From contig NZ_VUNG01000011.1 in assembly GCF_009695775.1 (NCBI RefSeq), positions 23,348-87,347 of the forward strand: 64,000 bases of DNA, read 5' to 3'. The notes under the pieces are model-generated. The model saw only the letters and a list, made by a program, of their open reading frames with translations, was not told the origin of the DNA and ran no database searches. Position 1 is the stretch's first letter, and each line of letters opens with the position of its first letter. Positions 49,266-58,181 of the stretch are shown one piece after another. Both the position numbers and the translations under genes were made by a program. This DNA comes from Hallella mizrahii (GTDB lineage: Bacteria > Bacteroidota > Bacteroidia > Bacteroidales > Bacteroidaceae).

Positions 49266-50930
49266 ATGATGAAACCAACCATTCAGATACGCTGCAAAAA
49301 CAATGGGCAGACGCTCACCGCACCCATTGGCAGCACACTTTCAGAAGTGTTTCACAACGCAGGTATTGACATGAAATACGGACCGATCTGCGCCAAGGTC
49401 AACAACAAGGTGGAGGGTATGCACTACCGCATCTACCACAACAAGGACGTGGAATTTCTCGACATGACCTCCGGCTCGGGCTCCCGAAACTACACCCGCT
49501 CGCTCTTCTTCGTGCTCTGCAAGGCCGTCCATGACCTCTATCCACAAAGCAAGGTGGTCATCGACATTCCCGTGAGCAAGGGCTACTACGTCGATCTGAC
49601 CATCGGCCACGAGGTCACCGACAGCGATGTGGCGCGCATCCGCCAGCGCATGCAACAGATCATCGACGCCAAGATGCCGATCCGCCGCTTCGAAGTGCCC
49701 ACCGAGGATGCCGTCAAGATGTTTGAGGAGAAAGGCGACAAGGCCAAGTCGAAGCTCCTGCGCAGTGCTGGCTCGCTCTATACGACCTATTACCAGATCG
49801 ACGACTATGTCGACTACTACTATGGCTCGCTGCTGACCAACACGTCGAAGATCTATCTCTTCGGACTGGAGAAATATTTCAACGGACTGCTCCTGCGCAT
49901 TCCCGACCTCAAAGACCCGGGCGTGCTGCCACAGATGACGCGGCAGGACAAGATGTTTGAGATCTTCCGCGAGCATCATCGCTGGCAGGAGATCATGGGA
50001 CTGCGCACCGTCGGTGACTTCAACGAGATGGTGCGCAAGGGGCAGGCTACCAATCTGATCAACGTCTCGGAGGCCTTGCAGGAGAAGAAACTCACAGAGA
50101 TCGCCGACGAGATTGCCAGCCGCAAGGATGTGAAACTCGTGCTCCTCGCCGGACCGTCTTCTTCCGGAAAGACCACTACCTGCAAGCGTCTAAGCATACA
50201 ACTGCTGGCCAACGGCATCAAACCTCTGCAGATTTCGCTCGACGACTATTTCGTCGACCGTGAGCACACGCCCAAGGACGACAAGGGCGAATATGACTAC
50301 GAGAGTATCTATGCCCTCAACCTCAAGCTCATCAACGACCAGTTCAACGCGCTCTTCCGCGGCGAGGAGATAGAGTTGCCGAAGTATAACTTCCAGACGG
50401 GACGAAGCGAGAAAAGCGGAAAGAAACTGCGCATGCAGCCCAACAACGTACTCGTCGTCGAGGGCATCCACGCCCTGAACCCTGAGCTCACGGCACAGAT
50501 TCCCGAAGCGCAGAAGTTCCGCGTCTATGTCTCGGCGCTGACAACCATCCTGCTCGACGACCACAACTACATCCCCACGACCGACAACCGCTTATTGCGC
50601 CGTATCATCCGCGACTATAAATACCGTGGCGTCAACGCTCAGGAGACGATCCACCGCTGGCCGTCGGTGCGTGCGGGTGAGAACAAATGGATCTTCCCCT
50701 ATCAGGAGAACGCCGACGTGATGTTCAACTCGGCCATGCTCTTCGAGCTCGCCGTCATCAAACAGCAGGCCGAACCGCTTCTGGAACAAGTGCCAGAGAA
50801 CTGCGAGGAGTACAGCGAAGCTTACCGCCTGCGCAAGTTCCTGAAGTACTTCCAGCCTATCCCCAACCGCGACATCCCGCCGACAAGCCTGCTCCGTGAG
50901 TTCTTGGGTGGCAGCTCGTTTAAATATTAA
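49266..50930 (+). CDS. Uridine-kinase-like nucleoside kinase with TGS domain
   Basis: This 554-residue three-part protein starts with a TGS-like domain (residues about 5-70), continues with a threonyl-tRNA-synthetase-type second domain (to about 250), and ends with a phosphoribulokinase/uridine-kinase domain with P-loop LLAGPSSSGKTTTCKRL, the SLDDYFVDRE motif and VLVVEGIHALNPEL. This fused architecture is widespread in Bacteroidetes and Firmicutes. It probably phosphorylates a nucleoside; the exact substrate is not evident. It has its own promoter and is a stand-alone, GC-rich housekeeping-type gene. Confidence 0.9.
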   Translation: MMKPTIQIRCKNNGQTLTAPIGSTLSEVFHNAGIDMKYGPICAKVNNKVEGMHYRIYHNKDVEFLDMTSGSGSRNYTRSLFFVLCKAVHDLYPQSKVVIDIPVSKGYYVDLTIGHEVTDSDVARIRQRMQQIIDAKMPIRRFEVPTEDAVKMFEEKGDKAKSKLLRSAGSLYTTYYQIDDYVDYYYGSLLTNTSKIYLFGLEKYFNGLLLRIPDLKDPGVLPQMTRQDKMFEIFREHHRWQEIMGLRTVGDFNEMVRKGQATNLINVSEALQEKKLTEIADEIASRKDVKLVLLAGPSSSGKTTTCKRLSIQLLANGIKPLQISLDDYFVDREHTPKDDKGEYDYESIYALNLKLINDQFNALFRGEEIELPKYNFQTGRSEKSGKKLRMQPNNVLVVEGIHALNPELTAQIPEAQKFRVYVSALTTILLDDHNYIPTTDNRLLRRIIRDYKYRGVNAQETIHRWPSVRAGENKWIFPYQENADVMFNSAMLFELAVIKQQAEPLLEQVPENCEEYSEAYRLRKFLKYFQPIPNRDIPPTSLLREFLGGSSFKY

Positions 50931-50962
50931 CAAACAGCTCTGTATTATTAACTCCCCAAAAA

Positions 50963-51199
50963 ATGATCATACTTATCCTTGGTATCATTATCCTATCTTG
51001 TATCATCGCAAGAGTATATACACACGCTTACAAGAGGAAGGGCGAGATCCTTCCTCTGTTATGCGTGATTGTATTTGTTCTCATCAAAAAACTGATGCGA
51101 GTAACTTTGGGGGCAACCCTTATCGAAACGATACTAATATCTGTTTTGTACTTATCCTTACTGGCAGTGGTAATAAAGTTTTTGATTTGCAAAAAATGA
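50963..51199 (+). CDS. Possible small membrane protein
   Basis: This 78-residue frame encodes about three hydrophobic segments (MIILILGIIILSCIIARVY, LPLLCVIVFVLIKKL, LISVLYLSLLAVVIKFLI) separated by basic residues. The ATG sits in an A-rich leader 33 bases after the kinase stop. No family is recognised, and an overlapping frame exists, so this is tentative. Confidence 0.4.
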   Translation: MIILILGIIILSCIIARVYTHAYKRKGEILPLLCVIVFVLIKKLMRVTLGATLIETILISVLYLSLLAVVIKFLICKK

Positions 51200-51305
51200 T
51201 CAAGACAGCAGCGTTTTATCTTTTTACTTTGATACAATTATACCTATATTCTCTACTTTCTCGTATTTTTTTAAAAAAAGCGCAACATCATACTGTTTTT
51301 TTCCT

Positions 51306-51313
51306 TACCTTTG
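51306..51313 (+). promoter_or_regulatory. -7 box for the alpha-galactosidase gene
   Basis: TACCTTTG fits TAnnTTTG, 58 bases before the ATG at 51372, just after a T-rich stretch. Confidence 0.5.
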
Positions 51314-51371
51314 CAATATGGTGTATGCGTTTGCCTATCACCAAGCCAATTATTTAAATCTATTATTATAT

Positions 51372-53558
51372 ATGAACTATCGAAAACTAATGCTCTCTTT
51401 GGCACTGTGCCTGCCTTTGTCGGCACTGGCCAAACAAATCCTCGTGCAGTCGCCCCATCTCTCTCTCGTGCTCAACGCCGACGAGGGCAGGCAACCGGAA
51501 TATGTCTACTTTGGTTCAAAACTCTCCGGCGCAGACTTGCAGACACTGCAACGTCCACAGGGCGGGCGCATGAATGCCTATCCCGCCTATGGCATGGACT
51601 GTCCCGACCCGGCTGCCTTTGCCTGCCGCCACGCCGACGGCAACCTCTCGACACAACTCGTCGTCACAGGATCCGACGTGAAAGGCAACGTCACGACCAT
51701 CCATCTCAAGGATCCCGTATACAATCTCTTTGTCGACCTGAAATACCGCACCTACAGCGATGTGGATATGATCGAGGCTTGGACTGAGATCACAAATAAG
51801 GAGAAAGGCACGGTGACGCTCACCTCTTTCGCCTCCGCCATGCTGCCCATCCGCCGTGGCAATGTGTGGATCAGCCATATCAGTGGAGCCTGGGGCAACG
51901 AGGCCAACGTCACCGATGAGCCTCTCTCCGCCGGCGAACTGACGCTGCGCAACCACAACGGCGTGCACAATGCGCAAGGACAGCACGCTGAGGTGATGTT
52001 CTCCCTCGACGGCAAAGGCAAGGAAAACAGTGGCGACGTCATCGGCGCCGCCCTCTGCTACAGTGGCTGCTACAAGCTCAAGACAGTCACCGACGACAGT
52101 GAGTACCACTATTTCTTTGCCGGCATCGACGAGCAGAACTCGGAATACCATCTGCGCCGCGGCGAGACCTTCGTCACCCCGCCCGTGGCTTTCACCTTCT
52201 CCAAGGAAGGCAAGTCAGGCGTCAGCCGCAACTACCACCACTGGGGCCGCGAGTATATGCTTGCCCACGGCAACAAGGAGCGCATGATCCTGCTCAACAG
52301 TTGGGAAGGTGTCTACATGGACATCAACGAGAAGGGTATGGACCAGATGATGGGCGACATCGCCGGCATGGGCGGTGAGCTCTTTGTCATGGACGACGGA
52401 TGGTTCGGTGAGAAATATCCGCGTAAGACCGACAACGCCGCTCTCGGCGACTGGGTGGTGGACAAAAACAAGCTGCCCAACGGCATCGACGGTCTCCTTG
52501 CCGACGCTAAGAAGCATGGCGTGAAGTTCGGAATATGGATAGAACCCGAGATGACCAACACCAAGAGCGAACTCTATGAGAAGCATCCCGACTGGATCAT
52601 CAAGGCTCCGGGACGCGATCCTGTCCTCGGACGTGGCGGCACGCAGCTCGTTCTCGACATGAGCAACCCGAAGGTGCAGGACTTTGTCTTCTCTGTCGTC
52701 GACAATCTGATGACGAAACATCCCGGCATCGCCTACATTAAGTGGGACGCCAACATGGACATCATGAACCACGGCTCGCAGTATCTCTCGATGAACGACC
52801 AGAGCCATCTCTATATCGACTACTACCGTGGCTTCGCCAAGACGCTTGACCGCATCCGCGCCAAATATCCCGACCTGATCATCCAGGACTGCGCCAGCGG
52901 TGGAGGACGCGTCAACTGGGGCACACTGCCTTGGTTTGATGAGTTCTGGACCAGCGACGACACCGATGCCCTGCAGCGCATCTACATACAGTGGGGTACG
53001 AGCTACTTCTTCCCGGCCATGGCGATGGCCTGCCACATCTCGGCATCGCCCAACCACCAGACCGGACGTATCATCCCGCTGAAATACCGCATCGACGTGG
53101 CCATGAGCGGACGACTGGGCATGGAGATCCAGCCAAAGAACATGACCGAGGCAGAGAAGACGCTCTGTCGCAACGCCATCGCGGAGTACAAGCAGATCCG
53201 TCCCATCGTGCAGATGGGCAACCTCTACCGCCTGCAGAGTCCCTATGACAAGCAGGGAGTGGCCAGTCTGATGTATGTCAGTGACAGCAAGGATAAGGCT
53301 GTGTGGTACTGGTGGAAGACCGAGACATTCGTAAACCAGCACCTGCCGCGCGTGCGTATGGCTGGTCTCGACCCCGCCAAGCGCTACAAGGTGCACGAGC
53401 TCAACCGCATCGACAACACACCGCTCGACTGTGAGGGCAAGAGCTACTCCGGCGCATACCTCATGGAGCACGGACTCGACATGCCTTATTCTCATAACGT
53501 CAACTGGAACGAGCGTACCAGCTGGGCCAGCCGTGTACTGTATCTCACAGCAGAATAG
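51372..53558 (+). CDS. GH36 alpha-galactosidase, secreted
   Basis: This 728-residue enzyme is predicted to release terminal alpha-linked galactose. The start at 51372 gives a signal peptide (LMLSLALCLPLSALAK); an in-frame start at 51318 would bury it. An N-terminal beta-supersandwich (about 25-300) is followed by the (beta/alpha)8 barrel with VMDDGWFGEKYP, FGIWIEPEM, the nucleophile D459 in YIKWDANMD, and the acid/base region WTSDDTDA near 528-530. A C-terminal beta domain ends the protein. All are GH36 hallmarks. With the nearby GH2 and SGNH genes it suggests use of galactose-containing glycans. Confidence 0.92.
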   Translation: MNYRKLMLSLALCLPLSALAKQILVQSPHLSLVLNADEGRQPEYVYFGSKLSGADLQTLQRPQGGRMNAYPAYGMDCPDPAAFACRHADGNLSTQLVVTGSDVKGNVTTIHLKDPVYNLFVDLKYRTYSDVDMIEAWTEITNKEKGTVTLTSFASAMLPIRRGNVWISHISGAWGNEANVTDEPLSAGELTLRNHNGVHNAQGQHAEVMFSLDGKGKENSGDVIGAALCYSGCYKLKTVTDDSEYHYFFAGIDEQNSEYHLRRGETFVTPPVAFTFSKEGKSGVSRNYHHWGREYMLAHGNKERMILLNSWEGVYMDINEKGMDQMMGDIAGMGGELFVMDDGWFGEKYPRKTDNAALGDWVVDKNKLPNGIDGLLADAKKHGVKFGIWIEPEMTNTKSELYEKHPDWIIKAPGRDPVLGRGGTQLVLDMSNPKVQDFVFSVVDNLMTKHPGIAYIKWDANMDIMNHGSQYLSMNDQSHLYIDYYRGFAKTLDRIRAKYPDLIIQDCASGGGRVNWGTLPWFDEFWTSDDTDALQRIYIQWGTSYFFPAMAMACHISASPNHQTGRIIPLKYRIDVAMSGRLGMEIQPKNMTEAEKTLCRNAIAEYKQIRPIVQMGNLYRLQSPYDKQGVASLMYVSDSKDKAVWYWWKTETFVNQHLPRVRMAGLDPAKRYKVHELNRIDNTPLDCEGKSYSGAYLMEHGLDMPYSHNVNWNERTSWASRVLYLTAE

Positions 53559-53559
53559 G

Positions 53560-53866
53560 AGCCTCACCCCCTCACCCCTCTCCAGCCTCACCCCCTCACC
53601 CCTCTCCCAAGGAGAGGGGAGAAATTACCGACAAGAATCGGAATGGGGTGAGACATTGAGGTGATACTTATCTCCGTCTTTCTCCCCTTGAAGCTAATCA
53701 CTCCCCCTCTCCAGCCTCACCCCCTCACCCCTCTCCAAAGGAGAGGGGAGGAATTACTGACAAGAGTCGGAATGGGGTGGGACGTAGAGGTGATACTTAT
53801 CTCCGTCATCCTCCCCTTGAAGGTAATCACTCCCCTCTCCTTGGGAGAGGGGTTGGGGGTGAGGCT
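53560..53866. repeat. Tandem 129-bp palindromic repeat array
   Basis: Two 129-bp units (53584-53712 and 53713 to about 53830) share a hairpin of the CCCCTCTCC/GGAGAGGGG type, an AATTACnGACAAGA-TCGGAATGGGGTG segment and a GGTGATACTTATCTCCGTC segment. Partial copies precede and follow them, the last one inverted (53830-53866). Related single copies lie at 2567-2612 and 55287-55335. The array separates the GH36 and SGNH genes and may end or insulate transcripts. Confidence 0.85.
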
Positions 53867-53887
53867 GTTCTTTAACTACCAAAAACC

Positions 53888-55288
53888 ATGATCAACAAAC
53901 TATTCTTCAGTATTGTCACCTTATTATTATTGGTGACCACTCCCCTCCTCGCTGACCAGCGGTGGGAAGGAACGTGGGCTACCGCACCGGAGTTTACCGG
54001 TCCGAGCGACATGCCCAAGACAAGTCTCTCTAACCGTGCGGCGCGCCAGATCATCCACGTCTCGATGGGCGGTGCCACGCTGCGCATGCAGCTCAGCAAC
54101 CATTTCGGCAACGGACCCGTGGACATCACCGCCGTGTATGTCGCCGACCCTGCCGACACGCCTCAAGGCAAAATCCTGAAACAGGAAACCAACGTCCTGC
54201 CCTGCAACGCTCGCATCAACGCCAAGACGGTGCGCTACCTGACTTTCAACCATCGGCGAAGCCTCACGCTCGATGCCGGCAAGGACATCTATTCCGACCC
54301 ATTCGGCTATCAGCTGCGCCCCGGACAGCGTCTCGCCGTCACCGTGGTCTATGGCAAGCGCACGCCTGAGCACGCTACTTCTCACCGCGGCAGCCGCACC
54401 ACCACGTATATCATCGCCGGAAAGGGCGCACCAAAGGCTGACTTCAGTAAGGGCGAGAAGGCTGACCACTGGTACAACATCACCCGACTGGAAGTGCTCA
54501 GCAACACCCCGCACGAGGTCATCGCCGTGCTCGGAAACTCCATCACCGACGGACGCGGCTCGACGACAAACTTGCAAAACCGCTGGACAGACTTCTTCTC
54601 CGACGCGCTCAACGGCATCGCAACCTGCTGCGAAAGCATGCAATGCGACAAAAAGCAGGGGGCTGCAAAGTCCTGCGAAGAAAAGAGCTGCGACAAGAAA
54701 CAAGAGGCCGCGATGAACTGCGAAGACAAGAGCTGCGACAAAAAGCAAGAGTCCGCAAAGTGCTGCAAGAGCACAGCCGACTGCTGTCAGAAAGGCTTTG
54801 GCGTGCTCAACCTCGGCATCGGCGGCAACTGCGTCGTGCGCGGCGGACTGAGCGAACCGGCGCTCAAGCGCTTCGACCGCGACATTCTCTCCCAACCAAA
54901 TGTCTCGAAGCTCATCATCTTCGAGGGTACCAACGACATCGGCTGCTGTGGCGGCAACTACGAAAAAATGGCGCAGGAGATCATTGATGCCTATCAGACG
55001 CTGATCAGTAAAGCCCACGCCAAAGGCATCAAAGTCTACGGTGCGACGATCACGCCGACGAAAGGCAACGGCTGGTTCTCTTATTTCCATGAGGCCATGC
55101 GGCAGACCGTCAACGAGTGGATCCGCAAGCCAGGCCATTTCGACGGGCTGATCGACTTCGATGCCCTCGCCCGTGACCCTGCTGATCCTCAGCAACTGCG
55201 CGCCGACTATTCCGACGACTGGCTCCACCTCAACCCGAAGGGCTACGCTGCAATGGGGAATTATGCGGCAAAGATGCTTGGAAACTAA
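53888..55288 (+). CDS. SGNH/GDSL-family hydrolase with a cysteine-rich insertion
   Basis: This secreted 466-residue esterase-like protein has a signal peptide ending TTPLLA and a beta domain to about residue 205. The SGNH core has block I GNSITDGRG (Ser218), block II LGIGGN, block III GTNDIG and block V DDWLHLNPKGY. Proteins of this build often deacetylate glycans. Between blocks I and II is an unusual insertion (residues about 247-303) with eleven cysteines and three 15-residue repeats beginning CDKKQ, encoded by 45-bp tandem repeats at 54644-54778. The frame is intact across it. The gene lies between GH36 and GH2, so a role in glycan deacylation is likely (inference). Confidence 0.85.
   Translation: MINKLFFSIVTLLLLVTTPLLADQRWEGTWATAPEFTGPSDMPKTSLSNRAARQIIHVSMGGATLRMQLSNHFGNGPVDITAVYVADPADTPQGKILKQETNVLPCNARINAKTVRYLTFNHRRSLTLDAGKDIYSDPFGYQLRPGQRLAVTVVYGKRTPEHATSHRGSRTTTYIIAGKGAPKADFSKGEKADHWYNITRLEVLSNTPHEVIAVLGNSITDGRGSTTNLQNRWTDFFSDALNGIATCCESMQCDKKQGAAKSCEEKSCDKKQEAAMNCEDKSCDKKQESAKCCKSTADCCQKGFGVLNLGIGGNCVVRGGLSEPALKRFDRDILSQPNVSKLIIFEGTNDIGCCGGNYEKMAQEIIDAYQTLISKAHAKGIKVYGATITPTKGNGWFSYFHEAMRQTVNEWIRKPGHFDGLIDFDALARDPADPQQLRADYSDDWLHLNPKGYAAMGNYAAKMLGN
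54644..54778 (+). repeat. Three 45-bp tandem repeats coding a Cys/Lys-rich insert
   Basis: Units at 54644-54688, 54689-54733 and 54734-54778 each start TGCGACAA(A/G)AA(G/A)CA and encode a CDKKQ...C...KS unit of 15 residues. Differences between units are mostly small, so the expansion looks fairly recent. Confidence 0.85.
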
Positions 55289-55335
55289 ACACAGCCTCAC
55301 CCCCAACCCCTCTCCAAAGGAGAGGGGAGTAATTA
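55287..55335. repeat. Single palindromic repeat of the CCCCTCTCC family
   Basis: AACCCCTCTCC and GGAGAGGGG form a hairpin right after the SGNH stop, then AGTAATTACCG as in the 53.6-kb units. It probably serves as terminator or spacer. The 135 bases that follow, up to the GH2 start, show nothing else. Confidence 0.75.
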
Positions 55336-55469
55336 CCGCCAAGGGGTGGGCCTTCGGCAACCGCCTGCGTCGACGCTCCGTTCTGTTCGTCTGGTTATAA
55401 CCAGGTGCGCCCCTTTGTCTCATCCCAGGGCACCCTCTCTTCCCGTCTCTCATAAACAAAAAAAACTCC

Positions 55470-57929
55470 ATGACCCACCGCATCTCCCTTCTGCTCTTCA
55501 CCCTTCTCCTTCCTCTCCTCGCGTCTCTCCCCTCATCTGCCCGCGAGACGCTCACCTTCGACTGCGGCTGGCTGTTCTGTCTCGGCGACACCTCAGCCAT
55601 GGCGCGTCCCGACTATGCCGACACGTCGTGGCGACAGCTCAACCTGCCCCACGACTGGGCCATAGAGGGTGACTTCAGTGTCGACAATCCAAGCGGTGCA
55701 GGTGGCGGCGCACTGCCCGGCGGCATCGGCTGGTATCGCAAACACTTCACCGTACCTGCCTCGCTCGGCAACGACGACCGTCTTTTCATCACCTTCGACG
55801 GCGTGTATATGAACAGCTCGGTGTATATCAACGGACACCTGCTCGGCACACGCCCCTACGGCTATAGCTCATTTCAATACGACCTCACGCCTTATCTCCG
55901 CCGCGGTGCTGACAACGTCATCGCCGTACGCGTCGACAACAGCGACCAGCCCAACTCGCGCTGGTATTCGGGCTGCGGCATCTACCGCAACGTGTGGCTC
56001 ACCACCACCGCACCGCTGCACATCGCCAACTGGGGCGTCTACGTCATGCCAACAACCAAGAACGGACGCACATGGACTGTTCCCGTATCCGTCACCCTCG
56101 CCGACGACAACCACGAGGGACAGCACCCGATGGTGCGCAACACGCTCTTTGATAGCAACGGCAAGATCGTCGCGCAGATTGCCAACGGCAGCACCGGGCA
56201 GCAGATGACGGTGCGCAACCCACGCCTGTGGAGCCCCGATGCACCGAACGTCTACACCTTGCTCACCGAGATCGTCATCGCTGGCAAGACCGTAGACGCC
56301 GTGCGCACGACAACGGCCTTCCGCACGTTCCGCTTCGATGCCAAGACGGGTTTCTGGCTCAACGGCAAGAATATGAAACTCAACGGTGTCTGTGACCACC
56401 ACGACCTTGGCTGCTTAGGCGCAGCCCTCGACAACGACGCGCTCCGACGCCAACTGGTGAAGCTCAAGGACATGGGCGTCAACGCCATCCGATGCAGCCA
56501 TAATCCACCCGCACCCGAACTACTGAACATGGCCGACACGATGGGGTTCATCGTCATGGATGAGGCTTTCGACATGTGGAGGCGCCGCAAGACAAAGAAC
56601 GACTACGCCCGTTTCTTCGAGAAATGGCACCAGCGCGACCTCACCGACATGCTGCTTCGTGACCGCAACCATCCGTCGATACTCATCTGGAGCATTGGCA
56701 ACGAGGTGCTCGAGCAGTGGTCGTCGGCCAGTGCCGACGCTTTGACGCTGGAGCAAGCCAACCTGATTCTCAACGCAGGCCACGATGCCTCGGCACTCGC
56801 CCATGGCAAGGAGTTCTCCCCCAACGCTCTGCTCACCATCCATCTCGCCGACATCGTCAGAAGTCTCGACAAGAGCCGCCCGATCACCGCGGGATGCAAC
56901 GAGCCTTCGCCCGACAACCATCTCTTCAAGTCCGGCGCCTTGGATATCATCGGTTTTAACTATCATGAACAGTATATCAAGGATGTGCCGAAGAACTTTC
57001 CCGGCAAGCCTTTCCTCATGACCGAGAGTGTCTCGGCCCTGCAGACGCGCGGCTACTACCGCATGCCTTCCGACAGCGACTACGTAGCACCGGAACGATG
57101 GGACAAGACCTACACCAATCCCACAATGATGTGCTCGGCCTATGACAACAGCCACGTGCCATGGGGCACCACACACGAGGGTACCTGGGACATCGTCAAG
57201 CACACGCCCTACTGCGCCGGACAGTTTATCTGGACCGGCTGGGACTACATCGGCGAGCCCACTCCCTATGGCTATCCGGCCCGCAGCAGCTATTTCGGCA
57301 TCATCGACCTGGCAGGTTTCCCGAAGGACGCCTATTATATGTATCAGAGTGAATGGACCGCCAAGCCCGTGCTCCATCTGTTTCCTCACTGGAACTGGCT
57401 GCCGGGACAGACCGTCGACCTGTGGTGCTACTACAACAACGCCGATGAGGTGGAGCTCTTTGTCAACGGCAAGAGCCAGGGCATCCGTCGCAAGGCCGAC
57501 AGCCACCAGTATCATGTGATGTGGCGCGTGGCCTTCGAGCCCGGCGAGATCACTGCCGTGGCACGCCAGCACGGCAAGGAGGTGCGCCGGCAGACAATCC
57601 GCACCGCCGGCCCCGCCACGTCAATACGCTTGACCTGCGACTACCGTGGTGAGACAACCACGTTTGTCAATGCTGAAGTCACAGACGAGCACGGCACGCT
57701 CTGCCCCGACGCGCGCAACCACATCTACTTCACGGCGGACAATGCCGACATCGTCGGCGTGGACAACGGATCACCGTTCTCCACCGAGCGCTTCAAGGCC
57801 AGCGACCGTCTCGCCTTCTTCGGCAAGTGCCTCGTCGTGGTGCGCGTCAAGGACAAGACCAAGCCCGTCGTCGTCCATGCCCAGGCCACCGACCTGCAAC
57901 CGACATCGCTGACGATACAGACAAAGTAA
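55470..57929 (+). CDS. GH2 beta-galactosidase-type glycoside hydrolase, secreted
   Basis: This 819-residue enzyme has a signal peptide (LLFTLLLPLLASLPSSA). The N-terminal sugar-binding domain shows LNLPHDWAIEGDF and GIGWYRKHF, followed by an immunoglobulin-like domain and the TIM barrel with GVCDHHDLGCLGAALDN, the acid/base E412 in WSIGNEVLEQW and the nucleophile E519 in MTESVSAL. A DUF4982-like domain and a bacterial Ig-like domain end the chain. This matches Bacteroidetes GH2 beta-galactosidases; the exact linkage cleaved is not readable. It closes the GH36-SGNH-GH2 group and is followed by a strong terminator. Confidence 0.92.
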   Translation: MTHRISLLLFTLLLPLLASLPSSARETLTFDCGWLFCLGDTSAMARPDYADTSWRQLNLPHDWAIEGDFSVDNPSGAGGGALPGGIGWYRKHFTVPASLGNDDRLFITFDGVYMNSSVYINGHLLGTRPYGYSSFQYDLTPYLRRGADNVIAVRVDNSDQPNSRWYSGCGIYRNVWLTTTAPLHIANWGVYVMPTTKNGRTWTVPVSVTLADDNHEGQHPMVRNTLFDSNGKIVAQIANGSTGQQMTVRNPRLWSPDAPNVYTLLTEIVIAGKTVDAVRTTTAFRTFRFDAKTGFWLNGKNMKLNGVCDHHDLGCLGAALDNDALRRQLVKLKDMGVNAIRCSHNPPAPELLNMADTMGFIVMDEAFDMWRRRKTKNDYARFFEKWHQRDLTDMLLRDRNHPSILIWSIGNEVLEQWSSASADALTLEQANLILNAGHDASALAHGKEFSPNALLTIHLADIVRSLDKSRPITAGCNEPSPDNHLFKSGALDIIGFNYHEQYIKDVPKNFPGKPFLMTESVSALQTRGYYRMPSDSDYVAPERWDKTYTNPTMMCSAYDNSHVPWGTTHEGTWDIVKHTPYCAGQFIWTGWDYIGEPTPYGYPARSSYFGIIDLAGFPKDAYYMYQSEWTAKPVLHLFPHWNWLPGQTVDLWCYYNNADEVELFVNGKSQGIRRKADSHQYHVMWRVAFEPGEITAVARQHGKEVRRQTIRTAGPATSIRLTCDYRGETTTFVNAEVTDEHGTLCPDARNHIYFTADNADIVGVDNGSPFSTERFKASDRLAFFGKCLVVVRVKDKTKPVVVHAQATDLQPTSLTIQTK

Positions 57930-58010
57930 AAAGGTAAAGAGTCTTTTAGACAGAAAGACATACGAACCATATATCATATAAGACAGAGTAACAGAATAAC
58001 AGAGGTTTGT

Positions 58011-58070
58011 TGAGTCCACTTTAGAAGGACATAACCATGTCTTTCTAAAGTGGACTCATTATTATATATA
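58011..58070 (+). terminator. Terminator after the GH2 gene
   Basis: A 22-bp stem with one G-U pair (58011-58032 with 58037-58058) and a 4-base loop is followed by TTATTATATATA. It separates the glycan genes from the restriction-modification system. Confidence 0.75.
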
Positions 58071-58140
58071 TGTCACACCGCTGAGCGTTAAATTATAAAT
58101 ATGTGTGTAGCCTTATCACAGCTGATCCAAAATAATTTTG

Positions 58141-58148
58141 TATTTTTG
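58141..58148 (+). promoter_or_regulatory. -7 box for the Type III restriction-modification operon
   Basis: TATTTTTG fits TAnnTTTG, 34 bases before the start at 58182, in a locally AT-rich stretch. Confidence 0.5.
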
Positions 58149-58181
58149 CATCATCAATGATCAGTTACCGCAAAGGCAAAT

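Noticed and set aside
50896..51357. 153-codon frame after the nucleoside kinase
   Set aside because: It starts inside the kinase gene, has no promoter and contains no protein-like pattern; the small membrane frame in another phase is slightly better supported.
52215..53591. Long antisense frame opposite the GH36 gene
   Set aside because: It is a shadow of a gene with intact catalytic motifs and has no start context.
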